Source: Neoaquamicrobium sediminum (GTDB lineage: Bacteria > Pseudomonadota > Alphaproteobacteria > Rhizobiales > Rhizobiaceae). Taken from it: 64,000 nucleotides of DNA. Each line of letters begins with the position of its first letter. Within the stretch, counting starts at the first letter, position 1. The stretch lies in NCBI RefSeq assembly GCF_013240295.1, contig NZ_JABETK010000002.1, forward strand, positions 868,001-932,000, in the 5' to 3' direction. The position numbers were made by a program, and so were the translations under genes. This document shows, one piece after another, positions 48,043 to 60,988 of this stretch. The notes under the pieces are model-generated. The model searched no databases. It was not told the origin of the DNA and worked only from the letters and a program-made list of their open reading frames with translations.

Positions 48043-48106
48043 TTGGGCGAAGAAAAACCAATGCCCAGGCAAATTTTGACTGGTGGAATCACTCCTATCG
48101 GGTTAA

Positions 48107-49747
<1,641 letters not shown>

Positions 49748-49887
49748 TCCGCCGATCTCGCGACCGCCGCGCACCTTGATGCCGGAAACGCGGCAGTAAC
49801 TCGTTTTTGTTACAAACGATCTGGCGAAGCGGCTGCATGCGGCTATGCTGGATTTGCGGTGCCGCATCGGGCAGGCGACGCGGGGCA

Positions 49888-50775
49888 ATGGGGTTTGGTT
49901 TGAGTATCGTTTTCGGCTTCGTTGCAAGCCATGGTCGTCTGATCCTGTCCGCGGCCGCAGCGCTTGGCGCGGTGTTGGCGACGCTCTCCACAATGCCCGA
50001 AATCCTGCTTTTTCGCGAGCGGCTGGCGCTCAGCATCTTCGAGCTTGAGAGTGACGTGGAACTCCAGCCCGTCGACCTTGCGACCCATGACGGCCTCATG
50101 CTGCGCTCCTGGTATCATCCGCCTCGCGCAGGCATGCCGGTGATTGTCTATTTTCCTGGTCGCGTTGGTGACGTCATCAGGAAACCCCGTCACCTCTTCA
50201 GCCTCGCGGAGGAAGGCTACGGGCTGATGCTCGCCGGGTATCGCGGATATGGCGGCAATCCCGGACGGCCCAGCGAGCACAACCTTTACAGAGACGCCAC
50301 TCGACTTCTGGAAAAGGTCGCCGACAACCGGCTGGCCCCGAACGGCATCATTCTTTACGGCTACTCGATGGGAACCGGTATCGCGAGCTACATCGCGGCG
50401 CGCTCGAAGCCCGTGGGCGTAGTTCTGGAAGCGCCCTTCACATCGTTCCGCGACATCGTCGGCCACAATGCGCGCCAGATGCCCTTGTGGCTCGTCCGCT
50501 CGCGGTTCGACACGCGGTCGCGCTACTCGTCCATCGAGGCGCCGATCCTGCTGCTGGCCGGCGAACGCGATACCGTGACGCCAGCTTCCTTCGCGACCCT
50601 GCTCGCGGCAGCCAACGAGCACCTGTCGCAACTGCACATCTTTCCCGAAGCATCCCATGACGACATGTTCGAACATGGCGCGTGGGAGGCCGTATCGAGC
50701 TTTCTCGGCGGGCTTCAGGAACTGGCTGTCGTGCCCGCCGCGGCAATGGAAGGCTTCGAACCGCTTCTCGATTGA
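49888..50775 (+). CDS. Membrane-anchored alpha/beta hydrolase (Bem46/ABHD-like)
   Basis: A 295-residue protein with one N-terminal hydrophobic span (about residues 3-38) and an alpha/beta hydrolase domain: VIVYFPGRVGD oxyanion strand, AGYRGYGGNPGRPSE, the nucleophile elbow GYSMGTG, acid in LLLAGERDTVTP and His in EASHDDM. Substrate unknown. The start at 49888 (MGFGLSIVFGF) is preferred because upstream codons are Cys/Arg-rich and unlike the family, but no strong ribosome-binding site decides it. The next gene begins 103 bases later. Confidence 0.8.
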   Translation: MGFGLSIVFGFVASHGRLILSAAAALGAVLATLSTMPEILLFRERLALSIFELESDVELQPVDLATHDGLMLRSWYHPPRAGMPVIVYFPGRVGDVIRKPRHLFSLAEEGYGLMLAGYRGYGGNPGRPSEHNLYRDATRLLEKVADNRLAPNGIILYGYSMGTGIASYIAARSKPVGVVLEAPFTSFRDIVGHNARQMPLWLVRSRFDTRSRYSSIEAPILLLAGERDTVTPASFATLLAAANEHLSQLHIFPEASHDDMFEHGAWEAVSSFLGGLQELAVVPAAAMEGFEPLLD

Positions 50776-50878
50776 CCGTCCAGCTGCTCGGCGAGGGCTC
50801 CTCATACCCATGTATCCGGGCGGTGGAGCGTCCGATAGGGCTGTGGTATCGTCACCGCGCGGAAACGGGTATCCGGCG

Positions 50879-51925
50879 ATGGCCACCCCTCTCGACCTGT
50901 TGTTCAAGACCCCGGGCAACGCACCGCTCGATGGCAACGTGCCGGCCAGCGTCGTGGAGGAGATGCGCGCCTATTCGGCTTATCTCGACACCGTCGTGCC
51001 GCCGAAGCGCGATGTGGACCGCAATATCCTCATCGCCACCTGGAACATCGCGCATTTCCGCTCGCTGACGCGCAAATGGTCGGTGCCTGCCAGCTCGGAC
51101 GACAGCCCCAAACGCGACTACCGCAGCCTGTGGGCAATCGCAGAGATCGTATCGCGTTTCGATGTCGTCGCTGTTCAGGAGGTGGGTGCGGGCTTCGAGG
51201 CGTTGCGGGCACTGATGGAGGTGCTCGGCTCCAAATGGAGCTTCCTGATGACCGACCGCAACGAGGGGCAGGCCGGCAACAACGAGCATATGGCGTTTCT
51301 GTTCGATTCGTCTCGGGTCTCGCTGTCGGGGCTGGCCGGCGAACTGGTCATCCCCGACGATGCCTCCAGGTACGGATTCACCGAAGGCAGCTTCAAGAGG
51401 CAGTTCGCCCGTAATCCCTATGCCGTTTCCTTCCGCACCCGCGACACGACCTTCATCCTGGTTACCGCCCATATCGACTACGGCAACGAGAACACGCGGC
51501 GCCTGCCGGAACTGCGCGCCATCGCCCGCTGGATGCAGGACTGGGCAGCGCGGGAGAACCGCTGGCATCACAACCTGATCGCGCTCGGGGATTTCAATCT
51601 CGAGCGCATCGGCAACAAGCTCTATGAGGCCTTCGTCGAGACCGGGCTCGAAGTGCCCTTTGTGCTGCAAAGCCACCCGCGCACGATCTATGCCCGCGCA
51701 TCCGAGCCTGAGAAAGACAGCTACCATGACCAGATCGCGTGGTTCTCCAAGGGGAGGGCGAAGCTGATCGACCTGGAACTCGCGGATGGCGGGATCGTGG
51801 AGACCTGGGGCCGGCTTCTCGTGGACCTCGGCCTGACGAAGGCGAGTTTCTCGGTACGTATCTCCGATCACTTCCCGCTTTGGGTCGAATTCAGGCCGCC
51901 GCAGGATTCCTCAATATCCGCTTGA
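50879..51925 (+). CDS. Endonuclease/exonuclease/phosphatase-family protein
   Basis: A 348-residue protein of the DNase I/Mg-dependent phosphatase superfamily. Visible are ILIATWNIAHFRS (Asn metal ligand), VVAVQEVGAGF (Glu), LVTAHIDYGN (His), ALGDFNLER (Asp-Asn) and RISDHFPLWV (terminal Asp-His), so the active site is complete. No signal peptide. It may cut nucleic acid or hydrolyse a phosphoester; substrate cannot be told. The ATG at 50879 gives the family start; the frame is open upstream into the preceding gene. Confidence 0.85.
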   Translation: MATPLDLLFKTPGNAPLDGNVPASVVEEMRAYSAYLDTVVPPKRDVDRNILIATWNIAHFRSLTRKWSVPASSDDSPKRDYRSLWAIAEIVSRFDVVAVQEVGAGFEALRALMEVLGSKWSFLMTDRNEGQAGNNEHMAFLFDSSRVSLSGLAGELVIPDDASRYGFTEGSFKRQFARNPYAVSFRTRDTTFILVTAHIDYGNENTRRLPELRAIARWMQDWAARENRWHHNLIALGDFNLERIGNKLYEAFVETGLEVPFVLQSHPRTIYARASEPEKDSYHDQIAWFSKGRAKLIDLELADGGIVETWGRLLVDLGLTKASFSVRISDHFPLWVEFRPPQDSSISA

Positions 51926-51956
51926 AAGCGATGGCGCCCTAAGGCACACCGCGACC

Positions 51957-52796
51957 ATGACAGAAAACACCGCACGCGCGCTCGATCACCTCGTGTTGCC
52001 GACGGCAAATCTCGACTTGGCCCGCAAGCGGCTCGGAGCACTCGGCTTTACGGTGGCGCCGCAGGGTGTGCATCCGTTCGGCACCACCAACGCATGTGTC
52101 TATTTGGCCGACGGCACGTTTCTCGAACCGCTGGCGATCGAAGACTCGGCTAGCGTGGAAACGGCAGCAGAAGGGGGCAACAGCTTCATCCTGCGCGACA
52201 GGCTTTTCCGTGGAACATACGGCGATGAAGGCCTGTCGGCCGTGGTGTTTGCGACCAAAGATGCCGAGGCCGACCATGCGGCCTTTGTCGACGCTGGCAT
52301 TTCGGCCGATCCGATGGTCGAGTTTTCCCGGCCGTCGCTCGATGCCGCGGGCAGGGCCGGCGTGGCGTCGTTCCGCCTTGCCTTTGCCTCGGATGGCTCT
52401 CCCGGCGCGTTTCTGTTCACCTGCGAACGCCGCAAGGTTCCCGCAATCGACCGGTCGACACTCGAACGCCACGCCAACGGTGCGACGAGGATTACCCAGA
52501 TCGATGCGGTTGCGCCCGACGCCGACGCCTTCGCGCGGTTTTTGGCAAAGGCCGCCAATGCCAGTGTAACGGCTGACCGCAAGATTGCCCTCTCAAATGG
52601 GATGCTCGACGTTTCCGAAGCCTCGCAGGCCGCCGATCCGCGGTTCACCGCCGTAACCTTCGGCATTCGCGATCTTGCTGCGGTCTCCGCCCTGTTCAAC
52701 GCGAACGGGATCGATTACGAAACCCGCGAAAATGCCATCCGCGTGCCGGCGACGGCCGGACAAGGCGTCGAATTCATCTTTGAGGAGACCCGATGA
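51957..52796 (+). CDS. VOC-family protein (glyoxalase-like domain)
   Basis: A 279-residue protein of the glyoxalase-like PF13468 type, with paired beta-alpha-beta modules starting [19 protein letters not shown] and a first-module acid in [11 protein letters not shown]. Family members are small-molecule enzymes, often metal-dependent, with unknown substrates. The stop overlaps the kdsA start (ATGA), so translation of the two is coupled. Confidence 0.82.
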   Translation: MTENTARALDHLVLPTANLDLARKRLGALGFTVAPQGVHPFGTTNACVYLADGTFLEPLAIEDSASVETAAEGGNSFILRDRLFRGTYGDEGLSAVVFATKDAEADHAAFVDAGISADPMVEFSRPSLDAAGRAGVASFRLAFASDGSPGAFLFTCERRKVPAIDRSTLERHANGATRITQIDAVAPDADAFARFLAKAANASVTADRKIALSNGMLDVSEASQAADPRFTAVTFGIRDLAAVSALFNANGIDYETRENAIRVPATAGQGVEFIFEETR

Positions 52797-53626
52797 CCGC
52801 TCCCGACACGACAGTGAGTGCGGGCGAAGTCCGCTTTTCCAACACCGCGCCGCTGGCGCTGATTGCAGGGCCGTGCCAGCTCGAATCACGCCAGCACGCT
52901 TTCGACATGGCCGGCGCGCTCAAGGAGATGTGTGCCAAGCTCGGCATCGGCCTCGTCTACAAGACCTCCTTCGACAAGGCCAACCGCACGTCGCTCTCCG
53001 GCAAGCGCGGAAGCGGCCTCGACGCGGCGCTGCCGATCTTCGCCGACCTGCGGCGAGATCTTGCCCTGCCGGTGCTGACCGACGTGCATACCGAAGAGCA
53101 ATGCGCCACGGTCGCCGAGGCTGTCGATATTCTGCAGATACCCGCGTTTCTCTCGCGGCAGACCGATCTGCTGATTGCGGCGGCCAAGACCGGCAAGGTC
53201 GTCAACGTCAAGAAGGGGCAGTTCCTCGCTCCATGGGACATGAAGAACGTGGTCGCCAAGGTCACGGGTTCGGGCAATACGCAGGTGCTGGTCACCGAGC
53301 GCGGCGCGTCATTCGGCTACAATACGTTGGTCTCGGACATGCGCGCGCTGCCCATCATGGCCGAAACCGGCGCTCCGGTGATCTTCGACGCCACCCATTC
53401 CGTGCAGCAGCCGGGCGGGCAGGGCGGGTCCACTGGCGGCGACCGGCGCTTCGTGGAGACGCTGGCCCGTGCGGCGGTCGCGGTCGGTGTCGCGGGCGTT
53501 TTCATCGAGACCCACCAGGACCCCGACAACGCCCCTTCGGACGGCCCGAACATGGTGCCGCTGAAAGACATGCCGCGCCTGATCGAAAGGCTGATGGAAT
53601 TCGACCGCGTCTCGAAAGCCAGATAG
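52793..53626 (+). CDS. kdsA: 3-deoxy-8-phosphooctulonate synthase
   Basis: A 277-residue class I aldolase-type enzyme condensing arabinose-5-phosphate and PEP to Kdo-8-phosphate, the precursor of the LPS inner core. It has [46 protein letters not shown] and [20 protein letters not shown]. It overlaps the VOC gene by 4 bases. It complements the lpx genes at 30-34 kb in LPS synthesis. Confidence 0.97.
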   Translation: MTAPDTTVSAGEVRFSNTAPLALIAGPCQLESRQHAFDMAGALKEMCAKLGIGLVYKTSFDKANRTSLSGKRGSGLDAALPIFADLRRDLALPVLTDVHTEEQCATVAEAVDILQIPAFLSRQTDLLIAAAKTGKVVNVKKGQFLAPWDMKNVVAKVTGSGNTQVLVTERGASFGYNTLVSDMRALPIMAETGAPVIFDATHSVQQPGGQGGSTGGDRRFVETLARAAVAVGVAGVFIETHQDPDNAPSDGPNMVPLKDMPRLIERLMEFDRVSKAR

Positions 53627-53699
53627 CGGGCTCCGGAACTTCGCCGCTCTGTCCACATTGAATGGGTACAGGGTGGCGAACACAAAGGAGCAAGCAAAA

Positions 53700-54065
53700 A
53701 TGGTCACCGCATCAGGACACACCGAAGCAATTCAGGCGTCCCGCGTCATTGGCACCGAGGTGTACAACACCGAAGGCGAGCATATCGGCACGATCGAGGA
53801 CGTGATGCTCGAAAAGACGAACAACAGCATCATGTTCGCCGTCATCGGTTTCGGCGGCTTCCTCGGCATCGGCGAGAAATATCACGCTGTCCCGTGGTCG
53901 GCGCTGGATTACGATCGCTCTCGTGGCGGCTATGTCGTTCCCTTCACGAAGGACCAGCTCAAAGCCGCGCCCGTGCATGACATCGCCGACCTGACGGGCG
54001 ATGACGGTTATAAGGCGCGCGACGCCTCTTACAGCTACTATCAGGTTCCCCCATACTGGGTCTGA
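53700..54065 (+). CDS. PRC-barrel domain protein
   Basis: A 121-residue protein with one PRC-barrel (about residues 12-90): ASRVIGTEVYNTEGEHIGTI, the FAVIGFGGFLGIGEKYHAVP strand and WSALDYDRSRGGYVVP. PRC-barrels bind RNA or proteins (as in RimM and photosynthetic reaction centre H subunits); stand-alone copies in Rhizobiales are common and uncharacterised. The ATG at 53700 has AAAGGAG upstream; the frame is open 42 bases further without support. It is followed by its own terminator. Confidence 0.9.
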   Translation: MVTASGHTEAIQASRVIGTEVYNTEGEHIGTIEDVMLEKTNNSIMFAVIGFGGFLGIGEKYHAVPWSALDYDRSRGGYVVPFTKDQLKAAPVHDIADLTGDDGYKARDASYSYYQVPPYWV

Positions 54066-54085
54066 TTGCACCAGGCAATTTACTG

Positions 54086-54112
54086 GCCCCGCGGTTCGCC
54101 GCGGGGCTTTTC
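54086..54112 (+). terminator. Intrinsic terminator of the PRC-barrel gene
   Basis: GCCCCGCGG (54086-54094) and CCGCGGGGC (54099-54107) form a perfect 9-bp stem around a TTCG loop, followed by TTTTC. Confidence 0.88.
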
Positions 54113-54166
54113 GCATGAGGGGAGGGCTGTACGCTCCGCTGCGAGTCTGTAACGCAGGAGCCCTTC

Positions 54167-55159
54167 ATGTCCGCAAAAAGCTTTCCGGTCTTCGACCTTT
54201 CCCGTTTCGAGACCGCGACCGGCGCCGACAGGGAAGCGCTTGGCGCGGAGGTCGATCGTATCTGCCGCGAAACCGGCTTTCTGGCGATCTCCGGCCACGG
54301 CGTCCCGCGGGAGGTCATCGATCGGGCCTGGAATGCGGCGCACGATTTCTTCGACCTGCCGGCACAGGAAAAGCATGAGGCGCGGGCACCTTATCCGGGC
54401 TATCCCTACGGCTATCTCGGACCTGAGCTCGAGGCACTGGCGAAATCGCGCGGAGAAGATACGCCTCCGGACCTCAAGGAGAGCTTCAATGGCGGGCCGC
54501 TGTCGGCGCCGGAAGGGCTCGACGACGAGCAGGCACTGGCCTTCTGTTATGCGGATACCATCTGGCCCACGGGACCGGCGGGCTTTCGTGATGCCTGGAC
54601 CGCCTATTATCGCGCCATGGAAGATTTGGCCGCCCGCATCATGCAGGTCTTCGCGGTGGCGCTGCACCTTCCGGAAGACGCCTTTGCCGCGACGATCGAC
54701 AAGCCGATCAGTGCGCTGCGCGCACTGAACTATCCCGAACAGGCAGTGCCACCGAAGCCCGGCCAGTTGCGTGCCGGCGCGCATACCGATTACGGCAGCC
54801 TGACGATCCTGTTGCCGCAGGCGGGCTCCGGCGGCCTGCAGATTCTCGATCCAGCCGGCGAATGGGTCGACGTTCCACCCGTGCCGGGCGCCTTCGTCAT
54901 CAACATCGGCGACCTGATGGCACGCTGGACGAACGATCGTTGGGTCTCGACGCTGCATCGCGTGGTCAACCCGCAGCTCGCTGCCGGCGCATCGTCGCGC
55001 CGCCAGTCCTTCGCCTTCTTCCACCAGCCCAATTGGCATCAGGAGATCGCCTGCCTGCCGACCTGTCTGGCACCGGGCGAAAAGCCGAAATATGAACCGG
55101 TCCTGTCGGGGCCCTACCTGATGTCGAAATTCCAGGCGACGGTGAAACCCGCGGCCTGA
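54167..55159 (+). CDS. Isopenicillin-N-synthase-family 2-oxoglutarate/Fe(II)-dependent dioxygenase
   Basis: A 330-residue oxygenase: an N-terminal DIOX_N region (FPVFDLSRFE, ICRETGFLAISGHGVP) and a C-terminal double-stranded beta-helix with the HxD...H iron site in GAHTDYGSLT (about residues 206 and 208) and STLHRVVNP (about 263), plus the RxS 2-oxoglutarate site in SRRQSFAFF. No beta-lactam genes are nearby, so the name only reflects the fold; bacterial relatives act on varied small molecules. It is monocistronic between two terminators or gaps. Confidence 0.9.
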   Translation: MSAKSFPVFDLSRFETATGADREALGAEVDRICRETGFLAISGHGVPREVIDRAWNAAHDFFDLPAQEKHEARAPYPGYPYGYLGPELEALAKSRGEDTPPDLKESFNGGPLSAPEGLDDEQALAFCYADTIWPTGPAGFRDAWTAYYRAMEDLAARIMQVFAVALHLPEDAFAATIDKPISALRALNYPEQAVPPKPGQLRAGAHTDYGSLTILLPQAGSGGLQILDPAGEWVDVPPVPGAFVINIGDLMARWTNDRWVSTLHRVVNPQLAAGASSRRQSFAFFHQPNWHQEIACLPTCLAPGEKPKYEPVLSGPYLMSKFQATVKPAA

Positions 55160-56517
<1,358 letters not shown>

Positions 56518-56526
56518 AAATTGAAA

Positions 56527-56554
56527 GGGGCGGCTACGATGGTAACCGCCCCTT
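56527..56554 (+). terminator. Candidate terminator after eno
   Basis: GGGGCGGCTAC and GTAACCGCCCC (56527-56537 and 56542-56552) pair over 11 bp with one mismatch and a GATG loop. Only TT follows, so it is weaker than the other terminators here. Confidence 0.55.
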
Positions 56555-56605
56555 AAGCATAATGGTGTCCAATGAGGCGGTTGTTTTGAGTATCGCGTCA
56601 TTGCC

Positions 56606-56929
56606 ATGTGGACACGTCAGCATAAGAAAAGGAACACGGGTGCGTTGATCGTTCCGGCGATCGCGGCGGTGTTCCTGTCCTACTTCGGGTTCCACGCCTT
56701 CAATGGCGAATACGGCATCTACTCCAAATACCGGCTGGAAGAACGCGTGGCCTCGCTCGAGAGCAACCTCGAAGCCGTCAAGACGCAACGCATTCGTCTT
56801 GAACGTCGCGTCCAGCTCCTGCATGATGGAACCCTCGAAAAGGACATGCTCGACGAGCATGCGCGCCGGGCCCTGAACCTGGCTCTTCCGGACGAGGTCG
56901 TGATCATGAGGCCGCTTCCGGTGGATTAA
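56606..56929 (+). CDS. ftsB: FtsB/DivIC-family septum formation initiator
   Basis: A 107-residue bitopic protein. One transmembrane helix (about residues 12-30, VPAIAAVFLSYFGFHAF) is followed by a periplasmic coiled coil (about 42-78) and a short C-terminal domain (DEHARRALNLALPDEVV). FtsB with FtsL and FtsQ activates septal peptidoglycan synthesis. Its place between eno and pdhA is conserved in alphaproteobacteria. pdhA starts about 170 bases later. Confidence 0.9.
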   Translation: MWTRQHKKRNTGALIVPAIAAVFLSYFGFHAFNGEYGIYSKYRLEERVASLESNLEAVKTQRIRLERRVQLLHDGTLEKDMLDEHARRALNLALPDEVVIMRPLPVD

Positions 56930-57099
56930 CCGAAAGTCGGTTAATCGTGGGAATACCCTGCAAATAGAGATGTTTATGTGCATGTGAGCCATGCGTTTTT
57001 CCGCATGGCGGATCGCGATTTCGCGTGGTAGCCTTTCCTTAAATGAGGGAGGCTGGATGTCGCCCTCGGTCCGTAAAGAGACGAAACAGGGAGCGACCC

Positions 57100-58143
57100 A
57101 TGGCGACAGCCGCCAGGAAGACGTCCGCAAAATCGAAAGCGGATGCCAAGACCCAGTCCGCGCGCAAAGCGCCGCCGCCAGCGAAATTCACCAAGGAAGA
57201 CGAACTCAAGGCGTATCGCGACATGCTGCTGATACGGCGCTTTGAGGAAAAGGCCGGCCAGCTTTACGGAATGGGCTTCATCGGCGGTTTCTGCCACCTC
57301 TATATCGGGCAGGAAGCGGTCGTGACGGGCATGAAGATGGCCCTGATCGATGGCGACCAGATGATCACCGCCTATCGAGACCACGGCCACATGCTGGCGA
57401 TGGAAATGTCGCCGCGTGGCGTGATGGCCGAGTTGACGGGCCGCCGGGGAGGCTACTCCAAGGGCAAGGGCGGCTCGATGCACATGTTCTCCAAGGAGAA
57501 GAACTTCTACGGCGGCCACGGCATCGTCGGCGCGCAGGTCTCGCTCGGCACCGGGCTTGCCTTCGCCAACAGGTATCGGGGCAACAACAACGTCTCGCTG
57601 ACCTATTTCGGCGACGGCGCCGCCAACCAGGGCCAGGTCTACGAGAGCTTCAACATGGCCTCGCTGTGGAAGCTGCCCGTCATCTACATCATCGAGAACA
57701 ACCGCTACGCAATGGGCACGTCGGTAAGCCGCTCATCGGCCGAAACGGACTTCTCCCATCGCGGCGCGTCGTTCCGCATACCGGGCATGCAGGTCGACGG
57801 CATGGATGTGCGCGCGGTCAAGAGTGCCGGCGAGATGGCTGTCGAGCACTGCCGCTCTGGTAACGGGCCGATCATCCTCGAGATGCAGACCTACCGCTAT
57901 CGCGGCCATTCGATGTCCGACCCGGCCAAATACCGCTCCAAGGACGAAGTGCAGAAGATGCGCTCGGAGCACGACCCGATCGAACAGGTCAAGGCGCGGC
58001 TGCTGGAGGCCAAGTGGGCCACGGAGGACGACCTGAAGAAGATCGACAAGGAAGTGCGGGACATCGTCGCTGACGCTGCCGATTTCGCACAGACCGATCC
58101 CGAGCCGGATCCGTCCGAGCTCTACACCGATATTCTGCTCTAG
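57100..58143 (+). CDS. pdhA: Pyruvate dehydrogenase E1 component, alpha subunit
   Basis: A 347-residue thiamine-diphosphate-binding subunit. It decarboxylates pyruvate with PdhB. The N-terminal 25 residues are Ala/Lys-rich; the TPP motif [20 protein letters not shown] is present, and [20 protein letters not shown] is the usual phospho-loop homologue. The ATG at 57100 follows AGGGAG; an upstream in-frame ATG at 57043 has no such site. It heads the operon pdhA-pdhB-pdhC-HdeD-like-SGNH-lpdA. Confidence 0.97.
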   Translation: MATAARKTSAKSKADAKTQSARKAPPPAKFTKEDELKAYRDMLLIRRFEEKAGQLYGMGFIGGFCHLYIGQEAVVTGMKMALIDGDQMITAYRDHGHMLAMEMSPRGVMAELTGRRGGYSKGKGGSMHMFSKEKNFYGGHGIVGAQVSLGTGLAFANRYRGNNNVSLTYFGDGAANQGQVYESFNMASLWKLPVIYIIENNRYAMGTSVSRSSAETDFSHRGASFRIPGMQVDGMDVRAVKSAGEMAVEHCRSGNGPIILEMQTYRYRGHSMSDPAKYRSKDEVQKMRSEHDPIEQVKARLLEAKWATEDDLKKIDKEVRDIVADAADFAQTDPEPDPSELYTDILL

Positions 58144-58156
58144 AGGGAGGCGGACC

Positions 58157-59575
58157 ATGCCGATTGAAATCCTCATGCCCGCTCTTTCTCCGACGATGGA
58201 AGAGGGCAATCTTTCGAAATGGGTCAAGAAAGAGGGCGACGCCGTTGCCCCCGGCGACGTCATCGCCGAAATCGAGACCGACAAGGCGACCATGGAAGTC
58301 GAGGCCGTTGACGAAGGCACGCTCGGCAAGATTCTCGTGGCCGAAGGCACCGAGGGCGTGAAGGTCAACACGCCGATTGCCGTGCTGCTGGGCGAAGGCG
58401 AGAGCGCCGGCGACATCGGTTCGGGCAAGGGCGCTGCCCCCGAGAAGGCTCCGGCAGGCGCAAACGACGCCGATGGAAAGCCGCGCGAGGAGCCGGCCGA
58501 AGCGACGAAATCGGATGCGGACGCAGCTCCGGTGCCGGCGGCGCCAAAGGCGGAAGTCGCTGCCGACCCCGACATTCCGGCCGGCACGGAGATGGTGCAG
58601 ACCACCGTACGCGAAGCACTGCGCGACGCGATGGCCGAGGAAATGCGCCGCGACGAGGATGTCTTCGTCATGGGCGAGGAGGTTGCCGAATATCAGGGCG
58701 CCTACAAGATCACGCAGGGATTGCTGCAGGAATTCGGGGCCAGACGCGTCGTCGATACGCCGATCACCGAGCACGGCTTTGCGGGCGTCGGCGTGGGCGC
58801 GGCGATGGCCGGCCTGAAGCCGATCGTCGAATTCATGACCTTCAACTTCGCCATGCAGGCGATCGACCAGATCGTGAATTCGGCCGCCAAGACGCTCTAC
58901 ATGGCCGGCGGCCAGATGGGCGCGCCAATCGTCTTCCGCGGCCCCAACGGGGCGGCAGCCCGCGTGGCTGCCCAGCACTCGCAGTGCTATGCCGCCTGGT
59001 ACGGGCACATTCCCGGCCTCAAGGTGGTGATGCCCTATACCGCGGCCGATGCGAAGGGGCTGCTCAAGGCTGCGATCCGCGACCCGAACCCGGTGATCTT
59101 CCTGGAAAACGAGATCCTCTACGGCCAGTCCTTCGACGTGCCGAAGATGGACGATTTCGTACTGCCCATCGGCAAGGCGCGCATCCACAAGGAAGGCAAG
59201 GACGTCACCCTCGTCTCCTTCGGCATCGGCATGACCTATGCGGTCAAGGCGGAAGCCGAACTGCGTGGCATGGGCCTAGATGTCGAGATCATCGACCTGC
59301 GCACCATCCGGCCGCTGGACTTCGACACGGTTATCGCATCGGTCAAGAAGACCAATCGCCTGGTCGTGGTCGAGGAAGGCTTCCCGCAATCCTCCGTTGG
59401 CGACCACATTGCCAGCCAGGTGATGCAGCGCGCCTTCGACCATCTCGACGCGCCGGTTATCACGATCGCCGGCAAGGACGTTCCGATGCCGTATGCGGCC
59501 AATCTCGAGAAGCTGGCGCTGCCCAGCGTCGCCGAGGTCGTCGAGGCGGTCAAAGCCGTCACCTACCGGAGCTGA
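58157..59575 (+). CDS. pdhB: Pyruvate dehydrogenase E1 component, beta subunit, with N-terminal lipoyl domain
   Basis: A 472-residue protein. Residues 1-80 are a lipoyl domain with the lipoylated lysine in [11 protein letters not shown], then an Ala/Pro/Glu-rich linker (about 85-135), then the transketolase-like E1-beta domain ([40 protein letters not shown]) and C-terminal domain ([14 protein letters not shown]). The lipoyl domain on E1-beta is a known alphaproteobacterial feature. GGGAGG precedes the ATG, 13 bases after pdhA. Confidence 0.97.
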   Translation: MPIEILMPALSPTMEEGNLSKWVKKEGDAVAPGDVIAEIETDKATMEVEAVDEGTLGKILVAEGTEGVKVNTPIAVLLGEGESAGDIGSGKGAAPEKAPAGANDADGKPREEPAEATKSDADAAPVPAAPKAEVAADPDIPAGTEMVQTTVREALRDAMAEEMRRDEDVFVMGEEVAEYQGAYKITQGLLQEFGARRVVDTPITEHGFAGVGVGAAMAGLKPIVEFMTFNFAMQAIDQIVNSAAKTLYMAGGQMGAPIVFRGPNGAAARVAAQHSQCYAAWYGHIPGLKVVMPYTAADAKGLLKAAIRDPNPVIFLENEILYGQSFDVPKMDDFVLPIGKARIHKEGKDVTLVSFGIGMTYAVKAEAELRGMGLDVEIIDLRTIRPLDFDTVIASVKKTNRLVVVEEGFPQSSVGDHIASQVMQRAFDHLDAPVITIAGKDVPMPYAANLEKLALPSVAEVVEAVKAVTYRS

Positions 59576-59588
59576 GGGAGGCCGAGCG

Positions 59589-60952
59589 ATGCCCATTGAA
59601 ATCACCATGCCGGCCCTTTCGCCCACCATGGAGGAGGGCAACCTCGCCAAGTGGCTGGTCAAGGAGGGCGACAAGGTCGCGCCCGGCGATGTCATCGCCG
59701 AGATCGAGACCGACAAGGCGACCATGGAAGTTGAAGCCGTCGACGAGGGGACCGTTGCCAAGCTGGTCGTTCCGGCAGGCACTGAAGGCGTCAAGGTCAA
59801 CGCACTGATCGCAGTGCTCGCCGAGGAAGGCGAGGATGCATCCGAGGCCGCCAAGTCGAGCGGTGGCGGTGCCGCGCCCAAGGAAGAGACGAAGCCGGCC
59901 GAAACGAAGGCCGAAGCTCCCGCCCGAAGCAGGACGCTGCGCCCGCCGCTGCTCCGGCGCAACAGCCGGCAGCGAAGCAGGCTGAGACGAAACCGGCCGG
60001 CGCAGACGGCCGCACTTTCGCTTCACCGCTGGCGCGCCGCATCGCCAAGGATGCAGGCATCGACGTTGCAGCGGTGGCCGGTTCCGGCCCAAAGGGCAGG
60101 GTGGTCAAGGCCGATGTCGAGGCAGCGATCGCAGGTGGAACCGCAACGGCCGCCAAGTCGCAGGCAGGTGCGCCCGCCTCCACTCCCGCAGCACCCAAGC
60201 CGATGTCTGACGATGCCGTGCTCAAGCTGTTCGAGGAAGGCTCGTACGAACTCGTACCGCACGACAACATGCGCAAGACCATCGCGCGCCGTCTGGTCGA
60301 GGCCAAGAGCACGATCCCGCATTTCTACCTGACGCTGGATTGCGAAATCGACGCACTGCTGGCGCTGCGCAAGCAGCTCAACGATGCCGCGCCGATGAAG
60401 AAGACCGAGAAGGGCGAGGCGCCTGCCTACAAGCTCTCGGTCAACGACATGGTCATCAAGGCCATGGCCGTCGCGCTGATGCAGGTGCCCGACGCCAATG
60501 CCTCGTGGACCGAGAGCGGCATGCTCAAGCACAAGCATGCCGATGTCGGTGTCGCCGTTTCGATCCCGGGCGGGCTCATCACGCCGATCGTGCGCAAGGC
60601 GGACGAGAAGACGCTGTCCGTCATCTCCAACGAGATGAAGGACATGGCCGTGCGCGCCCGCTCCCGCAAGCTGAAGCCCGAGGAATATCAGGGCGGAACG
60701 ACGGCTGTGTCCAATCTCGGTATGTTCGGCATCAAGGACTTCTCCGCCGTCATCAACCCGCCGCATGCGACCATCCTCGCAGTCGGCGCGGGCGAGGAGC
60801 GTCCGATCGTCAGGAACGGCGAGATCAAGATCGCCAACGTGATGACGGTGACGCTCTCCACCGACCATCGTGCAGTGGATGGCGCGCTGGGCGCCGAACT
60901 GCTGGCCGCCTTCAAGCGTACCATCGAGAACCCGCTCGGCATGCTCGTTTAG
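59589..60952 (+). CDS. pdhC: Pyruvate dehydrogenase E2, dihydrolipoyl acetyltransferase (one-base frameshift at about 59924)
   Basis: Transfers the acetyl group to CoA and forms the complex core. Residues 1-80 are a lipoyl domain ([31 protein letters not shown]), then an Ala/Pro-rich linker, a peripheral-subunit-binding domain ([20 protein letters not shown]) and the catalytic domain with [16 protein letters not shown] and the [13 protein letters not shown] active-site motif. In the linker at CGCCCG (59923-59925) one C is missing; restoring it joins PAP to [14 protein letters not shown]. Corrected length is about 454 residues. Confidence 0.95.
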
Positions 60953-60988
60953 AACCCGGGCATGGTGCCCGGCTAAGGAGGGACTGTC

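Noticed and set aside
54167..55159. A beta-lactam biosynthesis gene
   Set aside because: The fold is that of isopenicillin N synthase, but no ACV synthetase or other pathway gene is nearby, and such oxygenases are common in ordinary metabolism.
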